Shown here one piece after another: positions 47,599 to 57,130 of a stretch of DNA of 64,000 nt. Position numbers and translations under genes: made by a program. A model generated the notes under the pieces. The model did no database searches and was not told the DNA's origin. It was given only the letters and a program-made list of their open reading frames with translations. How positions within the stretch are numbered: position 1 is the first letter of the stretch; each line of letters begins with the position of its first letter. The stretch is taken from positions 1 to 64,000 of the forward strand of contig NZ_PIOC01000001.1 of assembly GCF_003369575.1 (NCBI RefSeq), in the 5' to 3' direction. Origin of the DNA: Oceanobacillus arenosus. GTDB lineage: Bacteria > Bacillota > Bacilli > Bacillales > Amphibacillaceae.

Positions 47599-48378
47599 CT
47601 ACTTTAATAAACGAGCCATTTTTAGACCATGCAATATCCCATCATCACCAACATGCTTCGTAACATACTTCGCAACCTTTTTCGCTTCTTCGTGACCATT
47701 TCCCATTGCAATGCTATTTGGAATAAACTTCAGCATTTCAATATCATTTAGACCATCTCCAAACGCATAAACATCTTGTAGATCGACACCTAAATGACGG
47801 ACAAGCTGCTCAATTCCATTTGCCTTAGAGCCTCCCATTGGAATAACATCCAATGAATATGTATGCCATCTCACAAAATCAAGTTCAGCATATTTATTTT
47901 GATACATGGAATCATTCTCTTCCGTGCAGAAAAGCAATGCCTGATAAATTTCCCGTCCCTCAAAAAAATTTGGATTATACGTTAGTTTACTATTAACTTT
48001 AAGTGAATCTATTGCTTCTTTAACTTGTGGGTGGCTCTCAATGTTAGAATTCCATTCCGCTTCATTCATATATACTAACGGATGATTATTTTCCATAGAA
48101 AAACTTGTCAATTCCGCTAATTTATCTGGGTCAATCGCGTTCTTATATACGACTTCGTTATTATGTACAACATATTGCCCATTAAAGCTTACATATGTAT
48201 GAATGTTTAATTCCTCTTGTAATTCCTTGAAATTAAATGGCGAGCGACCAGTTGCAATAGCGATTTCATGTCCTTGCTCCTGTAATTGCCCAATTGCCTT
48301 CTTTGTCGATGCAGGTAGCTTCTTTTCATCATCAAATAATGTTCCATCGATATCGAAAAATATTAGTTTTTTCGCCAT
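47599..48378 (-). CDS. Cof-type HAD-superfamily phosphatase
   Basis: Cytoplasmic sugar-phosphate or nucleotide phosphatase of 259 aa. Motif I FFDIDGTLFDD near residue 8 (nucleophile Asp), motif II in IATGRSPF, Lys in GGSKANGIEQL near residue 185 and motif IV VYAFGDGLNDIEML near residue 208. Cof/YidA-type cap domain between them. Monocistronic by spacing. Individual substrates of this family cannot be told from sequence. Confidence 0.9.
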   Translation of the reverse strand: MAKKLIFFDIDGTLFDDEKKLPASTKKAIGQLQEQGHEIAIATGRSPFNFKELQEELNIHTYVSFNGQYVVHNNEVVYKNAIDPDKLAELTSFSMENNHPLVYMNEAEWNSNIESHPQVKEAIDSLKVNSKLTYNPNFFEGREIYQALLFCTEENDSMYQNKYAELDFVRWHTYSLDVIPMGGSKANGIEQLVRHLGVDLQDVYAFGDGLNDIEMLKFIPNSIAMGNGHEEAKKVAKYVTKHVGDDGILHGLKMARLLK

Positions 48379-48530
48379 GTTATATCCCTCGCTTTTTGAT
48401 ACTACTATAGCATAGATGCTTGTGTGATTCTAAACTTTCCTACTTATTAGTATGCAGTTATTTTCTTGAGTCTTCAAATTTCCATCTGTTTGCAGCTCAT
48501 GTTGAAGTCGAACTAAGTTTTTCATTCAAA

Positions 48531-48577
48531 AAAGCTATTCCAAAAGGTTTTGCCTCTTAAGCACCCTTTGGAATAGC
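48531..48577 (-). terminator. Terminator of the xylAB operon
   Basis: GCTATTCCAAAAGG (48534-48547) pairs with CCTTTGGAATAGC (48565-48577); on the minus strand it ends in six T (48528-48533). It lies eleven bases after the xylB stop. Confidence 0.9.
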
Positions 48578-48587
48578 CTCTTATTTT

Positions 48588-50087
48588 TTACCTCTGAAAC
48601 GGAAGCAATCTCTCACTCAAATTCTCCGTCTGTTTATAAACATCTTGATAGATAGTAAATAATCTTTCATATTGCTCTACATTTTCTTTAATCGGCAAGA
48701 ATGTTTTATCTTCTTTTAAAAATTCGGCTGCACAGGCTTGCAACGAATCAAACCATCCACATCCATATGCAGCTAGCATTGCTGCTCCCATTCCTGGTCC
48801 CTGCTCACTTGCTAATTTTATTACTTTTGCATTGAAAATATCTGCCTGTATTTGGAGCCAATCCTCATTTTTAGCTCCTCCACCAGTTGAAACAATCGTA
48901 TCGATTATCTTACCGTTTTCCCGGAAAATATGGATGGATTCATTTAAGGAAAATGTAATACCTTCAAGTACTGCACGAGTGAAATCCTTTCGTTCATGTG
49001 ATGCATCTATGCCGATAAAGCTCGCACGAATCGAAGCATCTGCATGTGGCGTCCTTTCCCCAACTAGATACGGGGTAAACAACAACCCATTCGAACCTAT
49101 GGGAACCGTACGAACATCTGCTAATAGCTTGTCAAAAGATTCTTCTTTAGCAAACGTATCCTTAAACCATGTTAAGCTATAGCCTGCCGATAGCGTGACA
49201 CCCATTGTGTAAAATGCGTTTGGTGCCCCATGATTAAAATAATGGACCTTTCCTTGAAAGTCTTTATCATCACTACCTTCATAGGATAATACTACGCCTG
49301 AAGTTCCGATACTTGCCAACGTCTTTCCATCTTCTAATATTCCTGTGCCAATTGCCCCTGCCGCGTTATCGGCTGCACCAGCAAATACTCGAGTGCTTTC
49401 CACAAGACCAGTGGCTTTTGCTAAGTCTGAAGTAATTTGCCCAACCTCATCGTATGAGGCTACTAACGGTGGGCATATATTAACATCGATACCTAATAAA
49501 TCACAGATTTCTCTACTCCAAGCTTTTTCAGTCACATTCAATAAAAGCGTTCCAGCCGCATCCGAATAGTCCATCTGCAATTTTCCTGTAAGCTTATATC
49601 GAACATAATCCTTTGGCAATACAAATTTCGCTGCCTTTTCAAATAGCTCTGGTTCATGATTCTTAACCCATAGTACTTTCGGTAGTGTAAATCCTTCTAA
49701 TGCGGGATTTTTCGTAATCTCTAATAAACGCTCTTTGCCAACGATATCATAGATTTCCCTGCATTCTTCAGTTGTACGTGTATCATTCCAAAGAATTGCA
49801 TTACGTAATACTTGATTATTTTCATCAAGTAGAACAAGCCCGTGCATTTGTCCGGAAAAACTAATGCCCTCGATATCGACAGGATTTCCATCGTATTCTC
49901 TCAATAGATCAGCCAATCCGGCAATTGTCTGTTCTACCCAATCTTGAGGATTTTGCTCGTTATATCCAGTTTTCTCTTGAATTAATGGATAAGGTTTTGA
50001 TACTTCTTGTACTACTTCTCCGTTTTGATTAACAAGTAAAAGTTTAACTGCACTCGTTCCTAAGTCTATTCCAATGACGTACTTCAT
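48588..50087 (-). CDS. xylB: Xylulokinase
   Basis: FGGY-family kinase making xylulose-5-phosphate, 499 aa. N-terminal phosphate motif GIDLGTSAVK, catalytic region SGQMHGLVLLD near residue 77 and LWNDTRTTEE near residue 97, and C-terminal ATP motif STGGGAKNEDWLQI near residue 400. Five bases after xylA, so co-expressed. Its product enters the pentose phosphate pathway via transketolase. Confidence 0.94.
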   Translation of the reverse strand: MKYVIGIDLGTSAVKLLLVNQNGEVVQEVSKPYPLIQEKTGYNEQNPQDWVEQTIAGLADLLREYDGNPVDIEGISFSGQMHGLVLLDENNQVLRNAILWNDTRTTEECREIYDIVGKERLLEITKNPALEGFTLPKVLWVKNHEPELFEKAAKFVLPKDYVRYKLTGKLQMDYSDAAGTLLLNVTEKAWSREICDLLGIDVNICPPLVASYDEVGQITSDLAKATGLVESTRVFAGAADNAAGAIGTGILEDGKTLASIGTSGVVLSYEGSDDKDFQGKVHYFNHGAPNAFYTMGVTLSAGYSLTWFKDTFAKEESFDKLLADVRTVPIGSNGLLFTPYLVGERTPHADASIRASFIGIDASHERKDFTRAVLEGITFSLNESIHIFRENGKIIDTIVSTGGGAKNEDWLQIQADIFNAKVIKLASEQGPGMGAAMLAAYGCGWFDSLQACAAEFLKEDKTFLPIKENVEQYERLFTIYQDVYKQTENLSERLLPFQR

Positions 50088-50091
50088 GCCT

Positions 50092-51444
50092 TCACCCCAT
50101 TATTTCTCTATTAAAACTGATTTCTCCCGCATACGCTCTTAATAGATATTGATTTATCGTTGCTTTAATAACTTCCAATCGTCCAGATTTATTATTAATT
50201 TCACCGAGTCCCAGCGCATGCTGCTCTAGTTTATGAAAATCGGTTCTTCCTTCAACAATATCTAATCCGATTCCTTCTGTGTAGCTATTGTATCGTTCAT
50301 CTACAACGTTATCTAACACATTATCATCAATAAGGTTTTGAGCCACTTTTAAGCCTACAGCGAAAGTATCCATCCCAGCGATATGTGCATGAAATAGATC
50401 TTCCGGTTCAAATGAACCACGTCGAACCTTCGCATCAAAGTTTAATCCACCCCGACCTATTCCACCATTTTTAATAACTTCATACATTGCAAGTGTTGTA
50501 CTGAATACATCTGTTGGAAATTCATCTGTATCCCAGCCCAATAATGGATGTCCTTGGTTTGCGTCTACTGAACCAAGCATTCCATGAATACGTGCATAGT
50601 GAAGTTCATGCTCAAATGTATGTCCAGCTAATGTTGCATGGTTTGCTTCAATATTGAACTTAAATTTATTTTGCAGATCATAATGTTGTAAGAAGGCATA
50701 TCCACTAGCGACATCAAAATCATATTGATGGGAAGTAGGCTCTTTTGGCTTCGGCTCGATTAGGAATTGTGCATCAAATCCAATCTCTTTTGCATAGTCA
50801 ACAGCCATATGGAAGAATCGCCCTAAGTTATCCATTTCTAGCTTCATATCTGTATTTAGCAGCGTTTCATAGCCTTCACGCCCACCCCAGAATACATAGT
50901 TTTCAGCACCGAGTTCTTTTCCAATTTCTAAGCCTTTTTTCACCTTTGCAGCAGAATACGCAAAGACATCAGCATTACTAGATGATGCCGCACCATGAAC
51001 GAAACGCGAATGGCTGAAGTTATTCGCTGTGTTCCAAAGTAATTTAATCTTGCTATCTTTCATATAGTCTTTAATCATGTCCACAATTATATCTAGATTT
51101 TGATATGTTTCTCTTAAACTACTTCCCTCTGGTGCAATATCAGCATCATGGAAGCAAAAATATGGTACTCCCAGTTTATCAAAGAATTCAAATGCCGCCT
51201 CTACCCGTGCTTTTGCTAGATCCATTCCAGTAAATTTATCCCATGGACGAATTGCAGTTCCAACACCAAAAGGATCTGATAAATCTTCTGTAAATGTATG
51301 CCAATAAGCTACACCAAATCGTAATATTTCCTCCATTGTTTTGTCACCGATTTTCTCCTCAGGGTTGTAAAACTTGAATGCGTACGGATTCTTTGATGCA
51401 GCACCTTCGTATTTGATTTTGTTGATATTAGTGAAATATGTCAT
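50092..51444 (-). CDS. xylA: Xylose isomerase
   Basis: Isomerises xylose to xylulose; TIM-barrel metal enzyme of 450 aa, class II length. Catalytic His in [11 protein letters not shown] near residue 100, Trp/Gly-Arg-Glu in [11 protein letters not shown] near residue 190, metal ligands in [17 protein letters not shown] near residue 232 and in [11 protein letters not shown], and GSVDANQG near residue 295. First gene of xylAB, with its own promoter, XylR operator and cre just upstream. Confidence 0.95.
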   Translation of the reverse strand: MTYFTNINKIKYEGAASKNPYAFKFYNPEEKIGDKTMEEILRFGVAYWHTFTEDLSDPFGVGTAIRPWDKFTGMDLAKARVEAAFEFFDKLGVPYFCFHDADIAPEGSSLRETYQNLDIIVDMIKDYMKDSKIKLLWNTANNFSHSRFVHGAASSSNADVFAYSAAKVKKGLEIGKELGAENYVFWGGREGYETLLNTDMKLEMDNLGRFFHMAVDYAKEIGFDAQFLIEPKPKEPTSHQYDFDVASGYAFLQHYDLQNKFKFNIEANHATLAGHTFEHELHYARIHGMLGSVDANQGHPLLGWDTDEFPTDVFSTTLAMYEVIKNGGIGRGGLNFDAKVRRGSFEPEDLFHAHIAGMDTFAVGLKVAQNLIDDNVLDNVVDERYNSYTEGIGLDIVEGRTDFHKLEQHALGLGEINNKSGRLEVIKATINQYLLRAYAGEISFNREIMG

Positions 51445-51468
51445 TTTTTTCCCTCCAGAATTCTATTT

Positions 51469-51482
51469 TGTAAATGCTTTCA
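51469..51482 (-). promoter_or_regulatory. Candidate cre in the xylA leader
   Basis: On the minus strand TGAAAGCATTTACA matches the cre consensus except CA for the central CG. It lies between the -10 box and the xylA start, the same layout as the known cre of Bacillus xyl operons. Confidence 0.6.
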
Positions 51483-51489
51483 TTTTTCT

Positions 51490-51518
51490 ATTATACCGAT
51501 AATACATTAGTTTGTCCA
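51490..51518 (-). promoter_or_regulatory. xylA: xylA promoter
   Basis: On the minus strand TGGACA (51513-51518) and TATAAT (51490-51495) are separated by exactly 17 bases, a near-consensus SigA promoter. The XylR operator overlaps its -35 box. Confidence 0.8.
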
Positions 51519-51531
51519 TTGCATAAACAAA
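51507..51531. promoter_or_regulatory. XylR operator
   Basis: TTAGTTTG-N9-TAAACAAA. The left arm and nine-base spacer equal those of Bacillus xyl operators (TTAGTTTG-N9-CAAACTAA); the right arm differs at two positions. It overlaps the -35 region of xylA. Confidence 0.7.
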
Positions 51532-51648
51532 GATATTATAGTATATTTAATATAATAGATATCATAATTTCAAATGAGTGAGTTACAAAAATGATAATTT
51601 TGAGATAACTATTATATCCCTTAAATTATAGAAAGAGCTGAAATTAAA

Positions 51649-52833
51649 ATGTCATCAAATAAAACCTGGAATCAATACGTTGTAAAACAAGAAAACAAAG
51701 CATTAGTATTAAGAAAAATTATCGAAAGCTCACCTATTACAAGACCAATGATTGCCAATGAAACTGGACTAAATAAAGGTACAGTCTCCTCCCTCGTTAA
51801 TCAATTGCTTGAGGAAAAAATTATTTACGAATCTGGGCCAGGGGAATCTAGTGGTGGAAGAAGACCTGTAATGCTACTCTATAATCAAGTGGCTGGTTAT
51901 TCAATCGGTATTGATATAGGTGTTAATTACATGCTAGGAATAATAACAGACCTACAAGGAAACATTCACCAAGAAAAACTGATTAAATTCAGTAACCTTG
52001 CTTTTGAAGAAATTATAAAAAGGTTATTTGGGATTATTGATTTATTACTTGCAATAGCGCCTCCAAGCCCCTATGGAATTATTGGAATTGGAATCGGTGT
52101 ACCAGGGATAGTAGACAAAAACGAAGAAATATTATTAGCTCCTAATCTTGGTTGGAAAAATATTAAGTTAAAGGAAATATTAGAAGAAAAATACAATCTA
52201 ACAATCACGATTGAAAATGAAGCGAATGCAGGGGCATATGGTGAGAAGATGTTTGGTGTCGGCAAGGATTTTAATAATATTATTTATGTGAGTGATGGAA
52301 TCGGGATTGGTGTTGGCCTTATTTTAAATGGGGAGCTTTATCGAGGTAATAATGGTTTCTCTGGTGAATTAGGACATATGACAATCGAAGTAAACGGGGA
52401 TAAATGCAGATGTGGGAATAACGGCTGCTGGGAATTGTATGCTTCTGAGCAGGCCTTATTAAAAAATGCGAATCGATTAGAGATTATAACTGCTCAAGAT
52501 GATGAGCTTTCTTTGGAAAGCTTGGTCGAACTTGCAAACGCCGGAGATATCGAGGCAATCCGATTATTCGAAGACCTTGGGCATTACTTAGGTGTTGGAA
52601 TTAATAACATTGTCAATATCTTCAATCCGCAGCAAGTAATCATTGGCAATCGAATAGTAGCCGCTAAGAAATGGTTAAACGATGCGCTTTTTAATCGAAG
52701 CAATCAAACACTATGGTTCAACCAAAAGGGATTGCAAATAGACTTTTCCGAGCTATCGACACACTCTACTTCCTTAGGAGTATCTGCATTCTCTGTTGAG
52801 AAATTCTTAGATAGCGATATATTTTCTCTCTGA
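51649..52833 (+). CDS. xylR: Xylose repressor, ROK family
   Basis: Repressor of 394 aa, divergent from xylA. Winged helix-turn-helix at about residues 22-60 (TRPMIANETGLNKGTVSSLVNQLLEE), ROK domain with GIDIGVNY near residue 87, GIGIGVPGIVD near 145 and zinc motif CRCGNNGCWELYAS near 255. Released from DNA by xylose in the family. Ribosome site is weak (AAAGAG). Related to, but distinct from, the ROK regulator at 20251. Confidence 0.92.
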   Translation: MSSNKTWNQYVVKQENKALVLRKIIESSPITRPMIANETGLNKGTVSSLVNQLLEEKIIYESGPGESSGGRRPVMLLYNQVAGYSIGIDIGVNYMLGIITDLQGNIHQEKLIKFSNLAFEEIIKRLFGIIDLLLAIAPPSPYGIIGIGIGVPGIVDKNEEILLAPNLGWKNIKLKEILEEKYNLTITIENEANAGAYGEKMFGVGKDFNNIIYVSDGIGIGVGLILNGELYRGNNGFSGELGHMTIEVNGDKCRCGNNGCWELYASEQALLKNANRLEIITAQDDELSLESLVELANAGDIEAIRLFEDLGHYLGVGINNIVNIFNPQQVIIGNRIVAAKKWLNDALFNRSNQTLWFNQKGLQIDFSELSTHSTSLGVSAFSVEKFLDSDIFSL

Positions 52834-52910
52834 AATTAAATAAATTAGCATTTGCTTGCCTTAATTACTAATTATTTTAGAGTAAATAGTTATCTTATAA
52901 TAATAAAGTA

Positions 52911-52933
52911 GGCACATGAAATATTCATGTGCC
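52911..52933 (+). terminator. Hairpin after xylR
   Basis: GGCACATGAA (52911-52920) pairs perfectly with TTCATGTGCC (52924-52933) around three bases. T tail is poor, but position between convergent xylR and the Gfo/Idh gene suits a shared terminator. Confidence 0.6.
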
Positions 52934-53074
52934 CTTCACATTCCGTACATATGGATATCTCGTACGTATCCTCAACAAAAGTTACCTCTAAGATCATATT
53001 CATTATAAAAGTATGTCAATAGACTACTTCAAATCAAAAATTTTCTTCGACATTTCAAATAATTTGAAACATTT

Positions 53075-54238
53075 TTATACATCAACCCATTTTTTTGATT
53101 CAGATGATTGCTCAATAGCCTTCAAAATCTTTTGGTTTATTAAACCATCTTCAAAGTTTGGCGATGGCTGGTATTTATTTGCAATTCCACTAAGAAATTC
53201 ATGTATCAAATGGATAAAAGTGTGTTCATATCCAATGATATGTCCAGCAGGCCAATAAGCATTAGCATAGGGATGGATATCCTCTGTACAATTTATTAAC
53301 CGAAATCCTTGTAATCCAGGCTCATCATCACTAAAATAAACTTCTATATTATTCATATTTTCCATATCCCATCGAATAGAACCCTTTTCTCCGTTTATTT
53401 CAAATTTATTTTTATTACGATTTCCACCTGCAAATCTTGTAGCTTCGAATGTACCCAATGCTCCATTCTGAAATCTTGCTAAAAACGCAACTGCATCATC
53501 GACTGTCACTTTACCCAAGGTAGAATTAGTATTAGATGTAGCACTTAGACCTCCAGTCATTTCACCTAAAGGTCGTTCTTTAATAAATGTTTCTTTCATT
53601 GAAACTATTTCTTTAAACTCTCCAATTAAAAAACGAGCCAAATCTATACTATGTGCACCAATATCGCCTAGTGCGCCGGATCCAGAAACTTCCTTTTTTA
53701 AACGCCAAACAAGCGGAAATTGTGGATCCATAATAAAATCCTGTAAATAATTTGCACGAAAGTGATAGACTTTCCCAATCCGTCCTTCACTGATTAACTG
53801 TTTTGCATACTGCACTGCAGGGGTAAAACGATAACTGTAACAAACCATATGTGTGACATTATTTTTTTTAACCGCATCATACATTTGTTCTGCTTCCTCT
53901 ACATTCAAAGCAAGTGGCTTTTCAGTAATAATATGTTTACCAGCTTCGGCTGCTGCTATTGCGATTTCTGCGTGTGTATGATTTGGAGTTACAATATCTA
54001 TCACATCAATGTCTTCTCGTTCAACTAATCTTCACCAATCTGTTTCATAAGATTCCCAACCCATTTGTTCAGCTGCTTGTTTGACAGCTTCTTCTTTTCT
54101 ACCTGCTATAGCTTTTTGGACTGGTTTAAATTCTGTGTTAAAATAAAAAGGTATGTCACGATATGCATGGCTATGCGCCTTTCCCATAAATTGGTATCCA
54201 ACCATCCCTATCCTAATTTCTTTTTTTACGCCCACCAC
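53075..54238 (-). pseudogene. Gfo/Idh/MocA oxidoreductase interrupted by an in-frame TGA
   Basis: One reading frame of 388 codons encodes a complete NAD-dependent sugar oxidoreductase except for TGA at codon 69 (54032-54034). Before it: IGMVGYQFMGKAHSHAY; after it, without a gap, RLVERED then DVIDIVTPNHTHAEIAIAAAEAGKHIITEKPLAL. The stop sits where relatives have an Arg-like residue in DW-x-xLV, so a CGA-to-TGA change is the simplest cause. The remaining length has no other damage. The GTG start overlaps the isomerase gene by 13 bases. It is a recent nonsense mutation, a sequencing error, or a read-through site. Confidence 0.85.
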
Positions 54239-55194
54239 ATTTCACCTACCTTTTCTTCAATTAACGCTTCTTTTAATAACGAGACACTTTTACTGAATCC
54301 TTCTTGAACTGACATTAAACTATCTTCATGTTCAATGCTAATAGCTCCCTTATAACCTACTAATTGTAAAGTACTAATTATTTTACGCCAAGATTCTATT
54401 GATTGACCATATCCAACGGTACGGAAAATCCAAGAGCGATTTAGTTCATCATTATAAGGTTTGGTATCTAATACTCCATTTAGGGCTGTATTCTGTTGGT
54501 CGATGGCTGTATCCTTGGCATGAAAATGATATAAAGCATTCTCCTTAGCAATTTCTTTGATACAATTTACAGGATCCATATTCTGCCAGAATAGATGACT
54601 CGGATCAAAATTTACACCAATATTGTTTCCACATTCCTTACGTAGACGTAATGCTGTCTCGTTGTTATATACAACAAATCCTGGATGTGGTTCTATCGCT
54701 ACTCTAACTTCATGTGCTTTTAAGAAAAGACTTTGCTCTTGCCAATAAGGAATGACCCGTTCGTTCCATTGCCATTCTAAAACTTCACTATAATCGTCTG
54801 GCCATGGACAAGTTACCCAAACTGGAAATTTCGAAAATTCCGATTCACCAGGACACCCTGAAAATGTTGTAATAGTTTCTACTCCTAATTTTTCAGCTAA
54901 AAGTACAGTATTCTGAAACTGTTCATGGTGTTTATTAGAAATTTCTCTGTTTGGATGCAATGGATTTCCGTGGCAACTTAAAGAGCTTATCTCTAAACCT
55001 CTTAAATCAATTTGCTTTTTAAAATCTCTAAGTTTTGATTCATCATTTAACAGTTCTTCAGGCTTGCAATGTGCATTACCTGGATAACCGCCAGTTCCTA
55101 ATTCTATTGTTTTTAATCCTGCTTTTGAAATAATATCTAATGCTTCCTCGAATGGACGATCTCCAAACAAAACGGTAAATACCCCCAATTTCAT
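54226..55194 (-). CDS. Sugar phosphate isomerase/epimerase, AP-endonuclease-2 fold
   Basis: TIM-barrel protein of 322 aa. Metal-ligand segments: TIELGTGGYPGN near residue 32, VAIEPHPGFVVYN near residue 165, INFDPSHLFWQ near residue 195, LYHFHAKDTAID near residue 225 and ISIEHEDSL near residue 295. The ATG at 55194 is preferred, eight bases after AGGGGAG; the GTG at 55203 overlaps that site. Sits between two Gfo/Idh/MocA genes, a common partner arrangement for inositol, keto-sugar or glycoside catabolism. Confidence 0.84.
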   Translation of the reverse strand: MKLGVFTVLFGDRPFEEALDIISKAGLKTIELGTGGYPGNAHCKPEELLNDESKLRDFKKQIDLRGLEISSLSCHGNPLHPNREISNKHHEQFQNTVLLAEKLGVETITTFSGCPGESEFSKFPVWVTCPWPDDYSEVLEWQWNERVIPYWQEQSLFLKAHEVRVAIEPHPGFVVYNNETALRLRKECGNNIGVNFDPSHLFWQNMDPVNCIKEIAKENALYHFHAKDTAIDQQNTALNGVLDTKPYNDELNRSWIFRTVGYGQSIESWRKIISTLQLVGYKGAISIEHEDSLMSVQEGFSKSVSLLKEALIEEKVGEMWWA

Positions 55195-55245
55195 CCGATA
55201 CACTCCCCTAGTTTAGATTTTATTAAAGAATTCTTGTCTCATTTT

Positions 55246-56358
55246 TTACAACTTAATTAGTTCATTAAAGTTATCTTCATTTATTCCAATATGAAGTGGC
55301 TTCGGCTGAGAGCATCTGCTCTTTATTTCAACGTGCTGTCCAATTTCCGAAGCGTCAAGGATACCCTGCATGATGTCCAGCACATGTTGTGCAAGTTCGC
55401 CATTTGCTCTAGGAGTGCTCCCTGTCAAAATTGCATTAGCCATATCTGCTAAACCTATACCTCTGCTATTATCTGTAAATCCATGTGAAAGTGGAATCTC
55501 CATCCAGTCTAAATGATCATGTCTCCTGACATATACTGGTCCACCAAAAGTGTTTGGATCTGGAACACTTAGACTACCTTCAGTACCGTGAATTTCGATT
55601 CTTGGTAAGTGATGATGCCACGTATCGAAACTTGTAATAATAGAACCAACAGCACCGCTTTCAAAATCCAAAACACCATTAATTTGAGTGGGTGTCTCTA
55701 CATGAATTTTTTCCCCATACTTAGGTTCACTAATTATCATTCTCTCTGGAAAAGTAATATTAGCTGAACCCGTAACACGTGTAATAGGCCCCATAAGGAA
55801 AATTAAAGCTGTAAGATAATATGGTCCCATATCGAATAAAGGTCCACCACCCTTTTTATAATAGAATTCTGGGGAAGGGTGCCAAGATTCATGCCCATGA
55901 TTCATCATAAATGCTGTGGCAGATACAGGTTTACCTATCCAACCATCATCGATTAATTTTCGGCTTGTTTGCAAACCTCCGCCTAAAAGAGTATCCGGCG
56001 CATTTCCAACCAGCAATCCTTTTTCTTTCGCAACCTTGAGGACCATCTCTCCTTCCTCCCGGTTTATAGCTATAGGCTTTTCACTATAAACATGCTTTCC
56101 AGATCGGAGAGCAGCAATGGCTACTTCTGCATGTACACTTGGTATAGTTAAATTAATTACAAGATCAATTGCAGGGTCAGCAAGTAGATCATTTGTTGTA
56201 TAAGCATGAGGTATAGAGAACTTATCAGCCTTTTGTTTTGCTAGTTCTAAATTGAGATCTGAGCATGCAACGATTTCATATAATTTATTAAATCTTTTGG
56301 AGTTTTCCAAATAAATATCACTAATAAATCCACAACCTATAATTCCTACCTTTATCAT
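55246..56358 (-). CDS. Gfo/Idh/MocA-family oxidoreductase
   Basis: NAD(P)-dependent sugar dehydrogenase or reductase of 370 aa. Rossmann motif GIIGCGFISD near residue 5, catalytic Lys in YSEKPIAINREEGE near residue 90 and the C-terminal substrate domain with HGHESWHPSPEFYYKKGGGPLFDMGPYY near residues 165-190, holding the usual Asp/His region. It resembles family members acting on sugars with free or glycosidic C3. ATG at 56358 is chosen after GGGGGG; the TTG at 56376 overlaps it. Confidence 0.86.
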   Translation of the reverse strand: MIKVGIIGCGFISDIYLENSKRFNKLYEIVACSDLNLELAKQKADKFSIPHAYTTNDLLADPAIDLVINLTIPSVHAEVAIAALRSGKHVYSEKPIAINREEGEMVLKVAKEKGLLVGNAPDTLLGGGLQTSRKLIDDGWIGKPVSATAFMMNHGHESWHPSPEFYYKKGGGPLFDMGPYYLTALIFLMGPITRVTGSANITFPERMIISEPKYGEKIHVETPTQINGVLDFESGAVGSIITSFDTWHHHLPRIEIHGTEGSLSVPDPNTFGGPVYVRRHDHLDWMEIPLSHGFTDNSRGIGLADMANAILTGSTPRANGELAQHVLDIMQGILDASEIGQHVEIKSRCSQPKPLHIGINEDNFNELIKL

Positions 56359-56390
56359 TTTGAATATTCCCCCCAATATTAATTTGCTTT

Positions 56391-57044
56391 TTATCTAGTA
56401 GCCCAGATCATACCCTTTCTCATTAGGCGACTTACATTTGACATTCTCACTATTGACGCTACATGACCTAAAGAATTATAATAAATTTTTCCTTTACCCC
56501 ATTTTTTCGTCCAAATTACAGGCATGTTAACTTCACCATTTGAAGTATATGGTCCTTCTGCAATCGGAAATTTAGTAGTTGCATGGACTTTTACAGCTGG
56601 ATCAACATGCATATAATATTGCTCTGACACTACTGTAAAATCTTCCATACCCACTGTTAATGGATGATCCATATCAACAATATTTACTTTGTATTCAATA
56701 AGATCATTACCTGGATGTGCTACCCATTGTCCACCGATCATAAATTGATAATCCGTTTCCCAACGAAAAGAATCACCCATTCCTCCATGTAATCCCGCCA
56801 AACCAGTGCCATACTCTACTGCTTCCATTAGTGGGGTTAATTGTTCTTTCGTTATTTCTCCTTGGGTCCAGTTTGGAATAATAAGATCATAATCTTTTAA
56901 ATTAGTATTTTCTAAGGTTGTCAATGTATCCGTAACTTCTACTTCATAATTCTCCTTATTAAGAATTCCTGCTAATATTTCAGCAACTTCTGCTGGCTGA
57001 TGACCTTCCCATCCACCTTGGAATATAAGCGCCTTTTTATTCAT
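56391..57044 (-). CDS. ThuA-like (trehalose-utilisation) domain protein
   Basis: A 217-residue class I amidotransferase-like fold of the ThuA family. Features: ALIFQGGWEGHQPAEVA at the N-terminus, GTGLAGLHGGMGDSF near residue 92, GGQWVAHPG near residue 120, EQYYMHVDP near residue 155 and the C-terminal GKGKIYYNSLGH. ThuA proteins are linked to 3-keto-disaccharide metabolism and almost always occur beside Gfo/Idh/MocA proteins and sugar ABC importers, as here. Exact reaction not known from sequence. Confidence 0.88.
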   Translation of the reverse strand: MNKKALIFQGGWEGHQPAEVAEILAGILNKENYEVEVTDTLTTLENTNLKDYDLIIPNWTQGEITKEQLTPLMEAVEYGTGLAGLHGGMGDSFRWETDYQFMIGGQWVAHPGNDLIEYKVNIVDMDHPLTVGMEDFTVVSEQYYMHVDPAVKVHATTKFPIAEGPYTSNGEVNMPVIWTKKWGKGKIYYNSLGHVASIVRMSNVSRLMRKGMIWATR

Positions 57045-57130
57045 TTAATTATTCCACTCCCTATATTAAATTATATTTTATCGCTCTACTTTTACTAAAC
57101 TCTTTCTTATAAATTTCTATTCTATTATAT

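Noticed and set aside
50092-51444. IolE or inositol pathway role for the neighbouring TIM-barrel genes of the window
   Set aside because: IolE-like folds occur at 45585 and 54226, but no iolB, iolC, iolD or iolJ gene is present, and xylA here has full xylose isomerase motifs.
54032-54034. Selenocysteine or programmed recoding at the TGA
   Set aside because: The position is Arg-like in the family, not Cys, and no hairpin resembling a bacterial SECIS was seen after it. A point mutation or sequencing error is simpler.
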